In this document: one piece after another, positions 17,033 to 26,079 of the stretch
Layout of the letters: every line of letters begins with the position of its first letter
Position numbering within the stretch: position 1 is the stretch's first letter
Source of the DNA: Novosphingobium sp. SG751A
GTDB lineage: Bacteria > Pseudomonadota > Alphaproteobacteria > Sphingomonadales > Sphingomonadaceae
Length of the DNA stretch: 64,000 bases
NCBI RefSeq assembly: GCF_013149295.1
Contig: NZ_JABGCB010000006.1
Location: forward strand, 248,001 to 312,000
Reading direction: 5' to 3'
Notes under the pieces: model-generated
Databases searched by the model: none
What the model saw: the letters and a program-made list of their open reading frames with translations, nothing else
What the model was told of the DNA's origin: nothing
Program-made: the position numbers and the translations under genes

Positions 17033-17946
17033 TGGGCGATCCTTTCCTGATAATCCATCATCACGCCCGCATCGGGGGTGAAACCATACAGCGGCTCGTC
17101 CGGCAGGGCTTCGGCCAGAATGGCGCGCACTTTCAGCAACTTTTCCAGATCAATGCCGGTGCGATAGCCCATGGCGTTGAGCATCAGCACCAGATCCTCG
17201 GTGACGAGATTGCCCGAGGCACCCGGCGCATAGGGACAGCCGCCAAGGCCGCCCAGCGAGGCATCCAGAGTGGTGATCCCTTCATCCAGCCCAGCCAGCG
17301 CATTGGCCAGACCCAGCCCGCGCGTATTGTGCAGGTGGAGCGTGGTCAGCGCATCGCCCACCTCGGCGCGTACCGCGCGGACAAGGCGGCGGACCTGCGC
17401 CGGATCGGCATAGCCGGTGGTGTCGGACAGGCTCAGCTCCTTGGCCCCCGCCTCGATGCTGGCCGCCGCCATGCGGACCACGGTGGCCTGCGGCACGGCG
17501 CCCTCGATGGTGCAGCCAAAGGCGGTGGAGAGGCCCACCGCGAAATGGACGCCTGCTTCGGCCGCGATCCGGCCCATTGCGCGGATTTCCTCGATCATCT
17601 GGGCGTGGTCCTTGCGGACATTGCGGATCGAATGGGTCTCGCTCATCGAGAAAGGCGCGGAAAAGCCATGCACGCCCGCCTCGACCGCACGCGCCGCGCC
17701 CTTGGCATTGGGCACCAGCGCGACGACGTTCAAACCCTCGATCTCGCGCGCGAAGCGCACCAGTTCGGCAGTGTCGGCCATCTGCGGCAAGAGGCTGGGG
17801 GGCACGAAACTGCCTACCTCGATTTCAGGCACGCCGCAGGCGGCCTCGGCAGCGATCCACGCCTTTTTCGCCTCCAACGGCATGACAGGCTTGATCGATT
17901 GCAGCCCGTCGCGCGGGCCGACTTCGGAGATAGTGATGAAAGTCAT
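17029..17946 (-). CDS. HMG-CoA lyase-family lyase (HMGL-like)
   Basis: This 305-aa TIM-barrel protein carries the DRE-TIM metallolyase motifs: EVGPRDGLQ (Arg12, Asp13) at the first strand, the metal-binding HLHNTRGLG, and the glycine-rich loop GGLGGCPYAPGASGN with the signature Cys. Family members split 3-hydroxy-3-methylglutaryl-CoA or related 3-hydroxy-acyl-CoAs, including citramalyl-CoA, into acetyl-CoA and a keto acid. It lies between the LeuD-like and CoA-transferase genes with four-base overlaps on both sides, so a step after CoA activation is likely. I chose the ATG at 17946, overlapping the upstream stop. Confidence 0.9.
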   Translation of the reverse strand: MTFITISEVGPRDGLQSIKPVMPLEAKKAWIAAEAACGVPEIEVGSFVPPSLLPQMADTAELVRFAREIEGLNVVALVPNAKGAARAVEAGVHGFSAPFSMSETHSIRNVRKDHAQMIEEIRAMGRIAAEAGVHFAVGLSTAFGCTIEGAVPQATVVRMAAASIEAGAKELSLSDTTGYADPAQVRRLVRAVRAEVGDALTTLHLHNTRGLGLANALAGLDEGITTLDASLGGLGGCPYAPGASGNLVTEDLVLMLNAMGYRTGIDLEKLLKVRAILAEALPDEPLYGFTPDAGVMMDYQERIAQ

Positions 17947-18530
17947 AGATATATCCAAGGGCGCGCCACGCGGTCGGCATGAAGCCACGCGGCGATGGCG
18001 GGGCGCGATTTCAGGGTAAGATCGATGGCGTCCAGCCCTTCAAGGAGCATGGTTCTGGCCTCGGCCTCGATGGGGAAAGAATATGTTTCATCGCCGCAGG
18101 TCAGCGTCTGCGCGGCAAGGTCGATATGGACCTCGCGCCCTGCGACGCTTTCCACCGCCTCGCGCGGCAGGACCAGCGGGAGCAAGCCGTTGCGGATGCA
18201 ATTTGCGGCGAAGATCGGCGCGAAGCCCGGCGCGATGACACAGAGCACGCCATATTCGGCCAGCGCCCAGACCGCATGTTCGCGGCTGGACCCGCAGCCG
18301 AAATTGGCGCCCCCCGCGATGACCTGCGCGCCCGCATATTCGGGCCGGTTCAGCACGAAATCGGGATTGGGCACGCGGCCTTCGACATAGCGCCACGGGG
18401 CGAACAGCCCCTCGGCAAGGCCCGTGCGCCCGGTCGATGTCATCTCGCGGCTGGGGATGATCGCGTCGGTGTCGATATTGTCGAACATCATCGGCGCGGC
18501 GATGGCGGACAGGGTGTTAAAGGGGGTCAT
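17943..18530 (-). CDS. leuD: 3-isopropylmalate dehydratase small-subunit-like protein
   Basis: This 195-aa protein matches aconitase-family swivel domains: DNIDTDAIIPSREM near the start and GGANFGCGSSREHAVWAL (about 88-105) for substrate carboxylate binding. It forms a hydro-lyase with the large subunit encoded immediately upstream, with which it overlaps by four bases. Given its place in a catabolic operon with a CoA transferase and a lyase, it probably hydrates or dehydrates a substituted malate or maleate rather than serving leucine synthesis. A biosynthetic leuCD elsewhere in the genome would support this. Confidence 0.88.
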   Translation of the reverse strand: MTPFNTLSAIAAPMMFDNIDTDAIIPSREMTSTGRTGLAEGLFAPWRYVEGRVPNPDFVLNRPEYAGAQVIAGGANFGCGSSREHAVWALAEYGVLCVIAPGFAPIFAANCIRNGLLPLVLPREAVESVAGREVHIDLAAQTLTCGDETYSFPIEAEARTMLLEGLDAIDLTLKSRPAIAAWLHADRVARPWIYL

Positions 18531-19897
18531 GCCTGCGGCTCCAGCAAGCGGGGATCGGCAATTGCGCCTGCAATCGCGCTGGCCACGACCACTTCGGGGC
18601 TGGCGATATGGGTGCGGATGCCGGGGCCTTGGCGGCCTTCGAAATTGCGGTTGGTGCTCGAAATGCTGCGGCTGCCGGCGGGGAAACTCTCGCCGCCCGC
18701 AAAAAAGCAGAGCGAGCAGCCGCTCATCCGCCATTCAAAGCCCGCAGCCTCGAAGATCTTGTCCAGCCCTTCGGCCTCGGCGGCGCGTTTGACCGCGCTG
18801 CTGCCCGGCACGACCAGAGCCTTTTGGATTGAGGAGGCGATATGGCGCCCTTTGACCAGCGCGGCGGCGCGGCGCAGATCGGACAGGCGCGCATTGGTGC
18901 AGGAGCCGATGAAGGCGACATCAATGGGCGTGCCGATGATCGCCGCACCGGGGGCAAGGTCGATATAGTCATGCGCGCGAGCGGGCCCGCTGGGCACCAC
19001 GCTGTCGATGGGGATCGCATGTTCAGGGCTGGTGCCCCATGTGATCATCGGGGCAATGGCGGCGGCATCGATCACGATGGTGCGGTCGAACCGCGCGCCT
19101 TCGTCGGAATGCAGGCCCGTCCAATAGGGCGCATCGAATGCGACGGGTGCATAGCGGCGGCCCGCCAGATAGGCGAAAATCTTTTCGTCCGGCGCGATGA
19201 TGGCGGCCATGGCGGCAAATTCGGTGGCCATGTTGCACAAGGTCATGCGCGCCTCGATATCAAGCGCCCGCACCGCCGAACCGGAAAATTCCACCACATG
19301 GCCCGCGCCGCCCCCCGCGCCATGCGCCGCGATCAGAGCCAGCGCCATATCCTTGGCTGTCACGCCGGGAGACAGCGCGCCGTCAAAACGCACCAGCATC
19401 GTCTTTGGCCGGGGCAGGCGCAGCACGCCGGTGGCCATCGCATGTTCGGCCTCCGATGATCCGATGCCCCATGCCAGCGCGCCCAGCGCGCCCTGCGTGC
19501 AGGTGTGGCTGTCGGGCGCGACCAGTGTGCAGCCGGGCAGCACGATGCCCAGTTCGGGCGAGATGACATGGGTGATGCCTTGATCCGGGTCGGTCACATC
19601 GAACAGGGTGATGCCCGCCGCGATGGCCGCCGCGCGGGTCTCGGTGATGAAGGCCTGTCCGCCCAGCATCAAAGTCTTGTCGCCCCGGCCAGGGCGGGTA
19701 TCGACGATATGATCCATTACGGCAAAGACGCGGCGTGGATCAACCACCGGCCGTCCCGCCGCCGCCATGCTTTTGAGCGCCGAGGCCCCGGTGCGTTCAT
19801 GCAGGAACACCCGGTCTATCGCCACCAGATCCGAACCCGCGGGCGTGGTGGCGGTGACATGCGCGTCCCAGATCTTATCCGCCAGGGTGAGGGCCAT
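18527..19897 (-). CDS. leuC: 3-isopropylmalate dehydratase large-subunit-like protein (4Fe-4S hydro-lyase)
   Basis: This 456-aa aconitase-family subunit has the three cluster-ligating cysteines: Cys333 in IGSCTNAR and Cys394/Cys397 in SGCSLCFFAGG. It also has the substrate motif APDSHTCTQGALG near 127-139. Length is normal for LeuC. It adds or removes water on a malate-type substrate with the adjacent small subunit. Its start overlaps the stop of the MDR reductase gene (TAATG) and its stop overlaps the small-subunit start. The C-terminal cluster motif has Leu-Cys-Phe where LeuC often has Met-Cys-Leu, consistent with a catabolic side branch. Confidence 0.9.
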   Translation of the reverse strand: MALTLADKIWDAHVTATTPAGSDLVAIDRVFLHERTGASALKSMAAAGRPVVDPRRVFAVMDHIVDTRPGRGDKTLMLGGQAFITETRAAAIAAGITLFDVTDPDQGITHVISPELGIVLPGCTLVAPDSHTCTQGALGALAWGIGSSEAEHAMATGVLRLPRPKTMLVRFDGALSPGVTAKDMALALIAAHGAGGGAGHVVEFSGSAVRALDIEARMTLCNMATEFAAMAAIIAPDEKIFAYLAGRRYAPVAFDAPYWTGLHSDEGARFDRTIVIDAAAIAPMITWGTSPEHAIPIDSVVPSGPARAHDYIDLAPGAAIIGTPIDVAFIGSCTNARLSDLRRAAALVKGRHIASSIQKALVVPGSSAVKRAAEAEGLDKIFEAAGFEWRMSGCSLCFFAGGESFPAGSRSISSTNRNFEGRQGPGIRTHIASPEVVVASAIAGAIADPRLLEPQA

Positions 19898-20925
19898 TAC
19901 GCCGCGCCCCCCAGATCGACGATGACCTTGCCGCTGGACGCGCCGGAGAGCAGGCGTTCGACCGCATCGTAAATGCCTTCGAGGCCAGAGAAACGTGGCG
20001 TGTCGAAATGAACTTTCACCTTGCCCTCGGCATAAAGGGCGAACAGCTTCTCGCGCGCTTCGGGCCAATGCGGGGTCAGCAGGCCGTTCATGAAGCCGCG
20101 CACCGAGGCGCCCTTGTAATAGATCGCGTTGGCGATGCGCGGGCCGCTGATAATTTCGGGCACGCCGTTGAGATCCGCCGCCGCGCCGCCCACCACCAGC
20201 CGCCCATGGTTGGCCAGATTGGCAAGGAAAGCATCGAAGATCGCGCCTGAAACGGTATCGACCGCCACATCAATGGCATTGCGATATTCGCTGTTCAGCA
20301 CGGTGGTGACATTTTCGGCGCGATAATCGATTACCCGCGTGGCGCCCAGCGAGCGCACGAAAGCGGCCTTTTGCGCGCCTCCGCAGACCGCCACGACATG
20401 GCATCCGCGCGCCGCCGCGATCTGGACGAGGAAATGGCCGAGGCCCCCCGCCGCCGCCGAAATCGCCACTGTCTCGCCCGGCTGCAATTGCCCGATGACG
20501 TCGAGCGCCACCATCGCTGAAACCCCGGTGCTGCACAGCGCCAGCCAGTCGGGGTCGGCCGAGGTAACCTTCAGGAAATTGGCGGCGGGGGCGATATTGG
20601 CCTGGCGATATCCGCCGGTAAAGCGTGTGGTGACCACCGCATCGCCCGGTGCGAAATCGGCAACACCTTCGCCCACGGCCTCTACCACGCCCAGCGCCTC
20701 GACCCCGGTATAGGTGGGCAGGGCGATCTTCACGTAGTCCACCGCATTGCGCGCGATCTGCGTGTCGAAAATGCCGTTGATCCCGCAATAGAGGTTGCGC
20801 ACGCACAACTCCCCCGGCGCCGGATCGCTCAGGGGCAATTCCCGGATCACGCAGCCCTCGCGAAACGAGGGCGCGATGGTTTCAAGCCGGATCGCGCGAT
20901 AGGTGTTCAAGCTGGAGGTGTTCAT
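19897..20925 (-). CDS. zinc-independent MDR-family reductase (quinone/enoyl reductase-like)
   Basis: This 342-aa medium-chain dehydrogenase/reductase has a GroES-like N-domain without catalytic zinc ligands and a Rossmann segment AISAAAGGLGHFLVQIAAARG (about 155-175). The pattern is nearest to quinone oxidoreductase and prostaglandin reductase 3-like enzymes that reduce activated C=C bonds with NADPH. It sits in the middle of the minus operon, overlapping both neighbours. It may reduce an unsaturated intermediate made by the flavoproteins upstream (inference). Confidence 0.87.
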   Translation of the reverse strand: MNTSSLNTYRAIRLETIAPSFREGCVIRELPLSDPAPGELCVRNLYCGINGIFDTQIARNAVDYVKIALPTYTGVEALGVVEAVGEGVADFAPGDAVVTTRFTGGYRQANIAPAANFLKVTSADPDWLALCSTGVSAMVALDVIGQLQPGETVAISAAAGGLGHFLVQIAAARGCHVVAVCGGAQKAAFVRSLGATRVIDYRAENVTTVLNSEYRNAIDVAVDTVSGAIFDAFLANLANHGRLVVGGAAADLNGVPEIISGPRIANAIYYKGASVRGFMNGLLTPHWPEAREKLFALYAEGKVKVHFDTPRFSGLEGIYDAVERLLSGASSGKVIVDLGGAA

Positions 20926-22529
20926 GCGGGAAACCCCAGACAGCCGGGGTTCAACTGCCCCTTGGGATCGACCACCGATTTGACCGCATCCAATACGCGC
21001 AGGAAGGCGGGATCGCGGCTCTCGCGGTATTTATAGGATCGCCCGATCTGGAAATGGGCGCAGCCATAGCTCTCGGCAATCCGCTTAACCTTCTCGCGCG
21101 CAGCCGCGACCATGGCGCTCGCCTCGGGCGCATCGCCCAATTGCTTGAGACGCGCCAGATGGGCCGGTTCGACAAAGCTTTCATGCACCGGGCGATAGCC
21201 CTGCGGCCAGAAGAACACCGGTTCCATGCACACGGCATTGTTGTGCAGCGTAGAAAAGAGAAAGCCGGTGTGGATGCCCAGACGGTCGAATTCGCCGGCC
21301 ATTTCGTCGAAATAGGCCTTGATGTCGGCAAACATTTTGGGCGCGTTCGACAGCGAGACCTGACCATGGACCGGAATCCAGCTTTCGCCCTCGGGCCCAA
21401 GGATCGAGTTGGGCGGCGGGAACGGCATCGCGCGGATCACCTTGGCGATCGTATTGGCGATTTCGACGCCATCATATTGCGCGGCAATCGCGCGCGCTGT
21501 GGCCAGATCGGCGGCCACGGCTTCCTTGCAGCGGCCCTCGGCGGTAATGTGGAGGGGATATTCCTCCTCCTCGATGAAGCTGCGCCCGGCGGTGGCGATT
21601 TTCAGGCCAGCCTTGAGCGCGCCGAACACCGACTTTTCCTTGGCCATCACCGCGCCCAGCGCTTTGACGTCATTGGTCATACCCATGCGGCGCATCCGCA
21701 CCTTGGTCAGGCCGGGGTCAAAGCCGCAGGTTTCCGAGGCGATCCCGGCCCGTGCCATTTCGGCCAGAGCCTCCAGCATGATCGGGCCGGTCTTGAAGCT
21801 GAAGCTGACCGAATCCTCAAATTGCGGGCGGCGCATCAGGCGGAAAGTGACCTCGGCCTTGAGGCCCAACGTGCCCGCATCGCCCATGAACAGGCCCGCC
21901 AGATCTGGGCCGTAGTGACGATAGAACGGCGTTTCCCCATCCGGCCCGCGCGCGCCGGTTTTCAGCACGCTGCCATCGGCCAGCACCATCGTGATCGCAA
22001 TCACGCTTTCGGTCGAGGTGCCGTACTGGCCGCAACCGAACATGGCATTATGGTTCGACAGACCGCCGCCGATGGTGGAATATATCCCGCTCATCGGCCC
22101 CCAGAACGGCAGGCGCAGGCCCAAAGGTTGCAGCGCATCGTCGATGGCTTTCCACGATACGCCTGCCTCGACGGTGATCGTCATATCCTCTTCGCGGATC
22201 GAAAGGATGCGGTTCATCCGCAAGGTGTCGATCGAAATGGTGGTATCGGTGGTCGGGATATAGCCGCTGGTATAGGTCATGCCCGCGCCGCGCGGGGCAA
22301 GGTCCACGCCCGCTTCGACCGCGGCCTTGACCACGGCGGCCAGTTCGGCGGTATTGCCCGGCGAAACGATCAGCATCACCGTATGGTCCGATGCGCTCCA
22401 GATGTCCTCGCTGAACAGGCGGCGGCTGGCCTCATCCTCGCGCAGATTGGCTTCGCCCACGATTGACGCAAGGCGCGAACGCAGGTCGGCGGGGCAAGGG
22501 GCGGACATTGTTGCGGTTTCCTGAGACAT
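20922..22529 (-). CDS. FAD-linked oxidase, VAO/p-cresol methylhydroxylase type
   Basis: This 535-aa protein has the PCMH-type FAD domain: LAPRGAGMTYTSGYIP (about 77-92), STIGGGLSNHNAMFGCGQYG and GDAGTLGLKAEVTFRL. A long C-terminal cap follows and ends with a GQLNPG-type tail. VAO-family enzymes oxidise para-substituted phenols, alcohols or alpha-hydroxy acids, often with covalent FAD. The phenolic subclass is suggested by length and the FWPQGYRPVHESFVEP region, but electron acceptor and substrate are not readable. GAAAGG precedes the ATG. A putative operator lies 72 bases upstream, so this gene may start a sub-operon. Confidence 0.87.
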   Translation of the reverse strand: MSQETATMSAPCPADLRSRLASIVGEANLREDEASRRLFSEDIWSASDHTVMLIVSPGNTAELAAVVKAAVEAGVDLAPRGAGMTYTSGYIPTTDTTISIDTLRMNRILSIREEDMTITVEAGVSWKAIDDALQPLGLRLPFWGPMSGIYSTIGGGLSNHNAMFGCGQYGTSTESVIAITMVLADGSVLKTGARGPDGETPFYRHYGPDLAGLFMGDAGTLGLKAEVTFRLMRRPQFEDSVSFSFKTGPIMLEALAEMARAGIASETCGFDPGLTKVRMRRMGMTNDVKALGAVMAKEKSVFGALKAGLKIATAGRSFIEEEEYPLHITAEGRCKEAVAADLATARAIAAQYDGVEIANTIAKVIRAMPFPPPNSILGPEGESWIPVHGQVSLSNAPKMFADIKAYFDEMAGEFDRLGIHTGFLFSTLHNNAVCMEPVFFWPQGYRPVHESFVEPAHLARLKQLGDAPEASAMVAAAREKVKRIAESYGCAHFQIGRSYKYRESRDPAFLRVLDAVKSVVDPKGQLNPGCLGFPA

Positions 22530-22600
22530 GATGGCCTTTCGGATCGAATGGGGTTTAAAATAGGCAATAGGACCGGGCGGCGGGGGGCAGGCAGAGGATC

Positions 22601-22617
22601 TATCCTCCTGTCGGATG
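22601..22617. promoter_or_regulatory. putative operator, internal to the ten-gene minus block
   Basis: TATCCT-CCTGT-CGGATG is a one-sided variant of the shared motif. It lies in the 94-base gap 22530-22623, 72 bases ahead of the FAD-linked oxidase start, and suggests a secondary promoter for the downstream seven genes. Confidence 0.45.
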
Positions 22618-22623
22618 AAGCGA

Positions 22624-23994
22624 TCAGGCCACGAGAGCCGCCGCCGACAGACCCGCGAGCCGCCCCAGCGTTACCGCCGTGCACAGCCCCATCGCGGGCA
22701 GATAGCCCCAATGGGCGGGGCCCGAGACGCTGCGCGCCGCGCCGCCTCCGGCAAACAGATTGGGCAATGGTGAACCATCCTCGCGCAGCACGCGGGCCGC
22801 GCCGTCGATTTGAAGCCCGCCCTGCGTGTGATAGATCGCGCCCACCACCTTAAAGGCGCTGAGTGCGCCCTGCGGCGGGGCGGCATCGTCCCAGCATCGG
22901 CCCATGGTGTCCGCCCGACCCTGCGCCTTGGCCTGCGCGGCTTCGGCCAGAGCGGCGGTCAGCGCCTCGGCAGGCACGCCGATGGAATGCGCGAGAGAGG
23001 CCGCATCCTCGCCGCGTCGGGCCGCGTTCAGGCCGGCCAGCGTTTTCATCTCGGGCGTATAGGCCTGCGCCGCCTCGATGCGTTCATCAAGGATGACCCA
23101 GCACGGCCCCCCTTGCGCCATCACCGGATGAACCATCCCGGCAATATCCTCGCTTTCGTCGCAAAAGCGCTGGCCATCCGCATTGACGATGATCCCGCCA
23201 TCGACGATCACGCCCGGCACCACCGAAATCCCCTGCGGATCGGTCAGCATGGCATAGCCCTGATAGGCCCCCATATCGCCCAGCGCCGCGCCCAGCTTTC
23301 GCCCAAGCACGACGGCGGTGCCATCGCTGCCCTCATGCCCATTGTTGCGGGCATCGGCCATCGAGGGGATATATTGCGCCAGCAGATCGTGGTTCGCCGC
23401 ATAGCCCCCGCTGGCCAGAATCAGGCTTTCGCAGCCAACGTGTTCCACCGAACCATCGGGTCGTTTCAAACTGACGCCCAGCACGCGGCCCGTGTCATCG
23501 GCATGAACCTCCACCAGCCGCGCGCCCAGCATCACCATCACGCCCTCATCCTCAAGGCGCCGGTGCAGCAGGTCGACCATGTCCTGTCCGTCATGGCCGT
23601 GCCAGCCATGCATGCGATAGGTGGACAGGCCATAGGAGGGGCGGAAACCCATATCGAGTTCCCACGGCATCGACAGCCGCCCCGCCATCCAGTCGAGCGT
23701 GGGGCCGGAATGGTCGGCAATCGCGCGGGCGATGACCGGATCGGTGGCCCCGCGCGTCTTGGCGATGATGTCGTCGTAATAGGCATCGCCGCTGTCGCTG
23801 ATGCCCCTGGCCGCCTGCGCGCGCGTGCCCGCCGCGCAGATCAGGCCCATCGACATGCCGGTCGTGCCCATGGGCCGCTCATCGGCCTCAACCAGCAGCA
23901 CCTCGGCCCCGGCATCGCGGGCGGAAAGCGCCGCGATGCAACCGCAGGCGCCCCCTCCAACCACCAGTACGGGAATGGAAAATTCAAATTCCAT
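22624..23994 (-). CDS. FAD-dependent dehydrogenase of the fumarate reductase/3-ketosteroid dehydrogenase type
   Basis: This 456-aa flavoprotein begins with PVLVVGGGACGCIAALSARDAG (FAD ADP-binding, GxGxxG) and shows the second-domain motifs LILASGGYAANHDLLAQYIP and a C-terminal GGLQIDGAARVL...NLFAGGGAARSV typical of FRD/SDH flavoprotein relatives and KstD-like dehydrogenases. It probably introduces or reduces a C=C bond in a cyclic or unsaturated acid or ketone. It is translationally coupled (TAATG) to the small helical protein upstream. No heme or membrane partner is visible. Confidence 0.87.
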   Translation of the reverse strand: MEFEFSIPVLVVGGGACGCIAALSARDAGAEVLLVEADERPMGTTGMSMGLICAAGTRAQAARGISDSGDAYYDDIIAKTRGATDPVIARAIADHSGPTLDWMAGRLSMPWELDMGFRPSYGLSTYRMHGWHGHDGQDMVDLLHRRLEDEGVMVMLGARLVEVHADDTGRVLGVSLKRPDGSVEHVGCESLILASGGYAANHDLLAQYIPSMADARNNGHEGSDGTAVVLGRKLGAALGDMGAYQGYAMLTDPQGISVVPGVIVDGGIIVNADGQRFCDESEDIAGMVHPVMAQGGPCWVILDERIEAAQAYTPEMKTLAGLNAARRGEDAASLAHSIGVPAEALTAALAEAAQAKAQGRADTMGRCWDDAAPPQGALSAFKVVGAIYHTQGGLQIDGAARVLREDGSPLPNLFAGGGAARSVSGPAHWGYLPAMGLCTAVTLGRLAGLSAAALVA

Positions 23995-24356
23995 TACCCT
24001 GCGCCCCTCACCATATCGTCGGCCATCTCACCGCTGGCCACATCATCAGCCAAGGCGGCGGCCTCGTTTTCCTGCTGAACAATGCGCAGGATGCGAGCGA
24101 TATATTCCTGGTTCCACATCTGCCGCTCGGCGCTGGCCGAGGCATCGGGGGCAAAGGTGTCGATCTCGCCTTCCACCAGAACGCCCTTGGCCTTGAGCAG
24201 GCGCTCCAGCGTATCGGCGCGCTGATGCGCCACGGCCAGCTCCTGCATGAGGCTCATGGTGATGGCCAGCACGCGCTCGACCTGCGGATCAAGGAAATAG
24301 GGGCGCTTGCCGGCGGGCTTGGCTCCGGCTTCGTTCAGGGCGTCGTTAAAGCTCAT
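23994..24356 (-). CDS. small helical protein of unknown function
   Basis: This 120-aa protein is predicted to be mostly alpha-helical and acidic, with a heptad-like stretch around LDPQVERVLAITMSLMQEL and MWNQEYIARILRIVQQENEA. I recognise no domain. Its start overlaps the methyltransferase stop (ATGA) and its stop overlaps the flavoprotein start, so it is made in step with both and may be a partner subunit or chaperone of one of them (inference). Confidence 0.7.
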   Translation of the reverse strand: MSFNDALNEAGAKPAGKRPYFLDPQVERVLAITMSLMQELAVAHQRADTLERLLKAKGVLVEGEIDTFAPDASASAERQMWNQEYIARILRIVQQENEAAALADDVASGEMADDMVRGAG

Positions 24357-25579
24357 GCCACAGCTCCGATCACATGCCATGCGGCCTTGCGGCCATAGTC
24401 CTCGGTGTTGTCCTCGGCGGCGTCTGGGAAGATTTCCCGGTCCACCACGCCATAGACGCCGCCATGGATGATCTTGGCCCGGTCAAACCCGGCACGTTCC
24501 ATTTCCGCGTCCAGATCCATTTCGTGCATTCGGCTCCAGAACGGTTCGTTGTTGTAGAAGGCGTCCCAGTCGCGCATGGCCTGTTCGAACAGGGGCATGT
24601 CGGGAGCATATTGCGGCTGTTCGACATGCAGCACGATGCCGCCGGGCCGCAGCAGGCGGTGGCTTTCGGCAAAGATATTGCGCAGCGCGCGGGTCGACAG
24701 TTCGTGCAGGAACATGGTCGTCTGCACCCAGTCGAAACTGCCATCCTCGAAAATGCCGGTCAGATCCTCGGCGCTGGCCTGAACGAAGCGGACATTGTTG
24801 ATCCCCAGCGATTTCGCCCGCGCCAGACCATAGCGCAGCACCGGTGCGCCCAGATCGACAATCGTCAGTTCCGCATCGGGAAAGGCTGCGGCCAGAGGCA
24901 GGCTGGAATGGCCCACCGTACCGCCGAATTCGAGGATCTTTTTGGGCGCGAAATCGGGCAGGTTCTTCTTGACCCACTGCACCACGGCATGCCCGCCGCC
25001 ATCGGAATATTTGCCCAGCAGACCGCCCGTGGTGACGAAACCGGCATGGTCGTAATTGGCGCCATTGGTGAAATCATCGGGCGCATATTCGCGGTGATAG
25101 CTGCCCGGCATGCAATGGTGATCGACCGCCGAAACATAGCGCGGGATCTCCAGCGCGGGGTTGAGCACCAGCCGGTCATCGCCCTCGATCAACTCTTGGC
25201 CGCGCGCGTTCAAGTCCTCGCGCTGGCGGATCACGGTCCAGCGGCCCGCCTGCTGGCGCTGCTCCATCGTCATGCGGCGCAGCGCCGACCATGTGCAGAA
25301 GGCCTGATCTTCCAGCATCGCCTTGCGCGCCTCGTGGCGGGTGGCGATGGGGCGACCATGGGCGGTGGCAAAGCCGGGGGCGACCCGCGTGTCATAGGCG
25401 GCCTTGACGCCGGGCACGACGCGCGCGGCCAGATGGCGGTTCATCTGCGCCAGAAAATTGATGCGTTCGATCTCGTCATGGCTGGTTTGCGGAAAGACGC
25501 CATGGCGGCCGATCACTCGATAATCGGGCGGGCCATCATAGGATGCTGCGGGGCTGTTGGGGCGCTTTGTATCGGCCAC
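24353..25579 (-). CDS. SAM-dependent methyltransferase with long N-terminal domain
   Basis: This 408-aa protein carries a class I methyltransferase domain in its second half: motif I KILEFGGTVGHSSLPLA, the acidic LTIVDLGAP, then QTTMFLHEL and LRPGGIVLHVEQP. About 200 residues precede it and match no domain I know. I chose the GTG at 25579 because AAGGA lies eight bases before it; upstream in-frame ATG codons lack a site. It is the first gene of the minus block and divergent from the HapK-like gene, with a perfect palindromic operator between. Methylation may activate or detoxify the pathway substrate (inference). Confidence 0.83.
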   Translation of the reverse strand: MADTKRPNSPAASYDGPPDYRVIGRHGVFPQTSHDEIERINFLAQMNRHLAARVVPGVKAAYDTRVAPGFATAHGRPIATRHEARKAMLEDQAFCTWSALRRMTMEQRQQAGRWTVIRQREDLNARGQELIEGDDRLVLNPALEIPRYVSAVDHHCMPGSYHREYAPDDFTNGANYDHAGFVTTGGLLGKYSDGGGHAVVQWVKKNLPDFAPKKILEFGGTVGHSSLPLAAAFPDAELTIVDLGAPVLRYGLARAKSLGINNVRFVQASAEDLTGIFEDGSFDWVQTTMFLHELSTRALRNIFAESHRLLRPGGIVLHVEQPQYAPDMPLFEQAMRDWDAFYNNEPFWSRMHEMDLDAEMERAGFDRAKIIHGGVYGVVDREIFPDAAEDNTEDYGRKAAWHVIGAVA

Positions 25580-25678
25580 GGGGCTTGTCCTTATTGTGTT
25601 TGCCGGGATGGGGGATTGCCTGTCGCGTGGGGCAAACCTAGCCCGGCGGGCCGCTTCATCCGAAAACCACCCCGGACC

Positions 25679-25695
25679 TGACCGACAGGCGGTCA
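25679..25695. promoter_or_regulatory. putative operator, perfect 17-base palindrome
   Basis: TGACCG-ACAGG-CGGTCA lies between the divergent methyltransferase (100 bases) and HapK-like gene (76 bases). It keeps the ACAGG core and CCG-N5-CGG frame of the shared motif, with compensating outer changes that preserve symmetry. Confidence 0.55.
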
Positions 25696-25770
25696 CACCA
25701 CCCCGCGCCTCTGCATCGCGCGGCCATTCCGGCCCAATTTCTCCGCCACACCCAGATGCGGAGAAGTGAC

Positions 25771-26079
25771 ATGCGGATTTTCGCCCTGTTCAACCTGAAG
25801 CCCGGCGTGGACGAGGCCGCCTATACCGAATGGGCCAAAACGGTGGACCTGCCCACGGCCAATGGGCTGCCCTCGATTGACTCGTTCCGCCTGTTCAAGA
25901 CCACCGGCCTGCTGGGCAGCGAAGCCAAGCCGCCGTACGGTCATATCGAAGTGATCGATGTGGCCGACATGGACCAGTTTGGCCGCGATGTGGCCACCGA
26001 GGCGATGCAGGCCGTGGCCGCCGCCTTTAACGAGATGGTCGATGTGACCTTCATCACCACCGCCGAGATCACCGCGTGA
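25771..26079 (+). CDS. HapK/RedY-like small protein
   Basis: This 102-aa protein (MRIFALFNLKPGVDEAAYTEWAK...) resembles the RedY/HapK family of small ferredoxin-like alpha/beta-barrel proteins first noted in prodigiosin clusters. GGAGAAG stands six bases before the ATG, which rules out a start five codons upstream. It leads a seven-gene plus operon; its stop overlaps the SDR start. Family members are thought to bind or rearrange small hydrophobic intermediates; no catalytic residue can be named here. Confidence 0.75.
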   Translation: MRIFALFNLKPGVDEAAYTEWAKTVDLPTANGLPSIDSFRLFKTTGLLGSEAKPPYGHIEVIDVADMDQFGRDVATEAMQAVAAAFNEMVDVTFITTAEITA

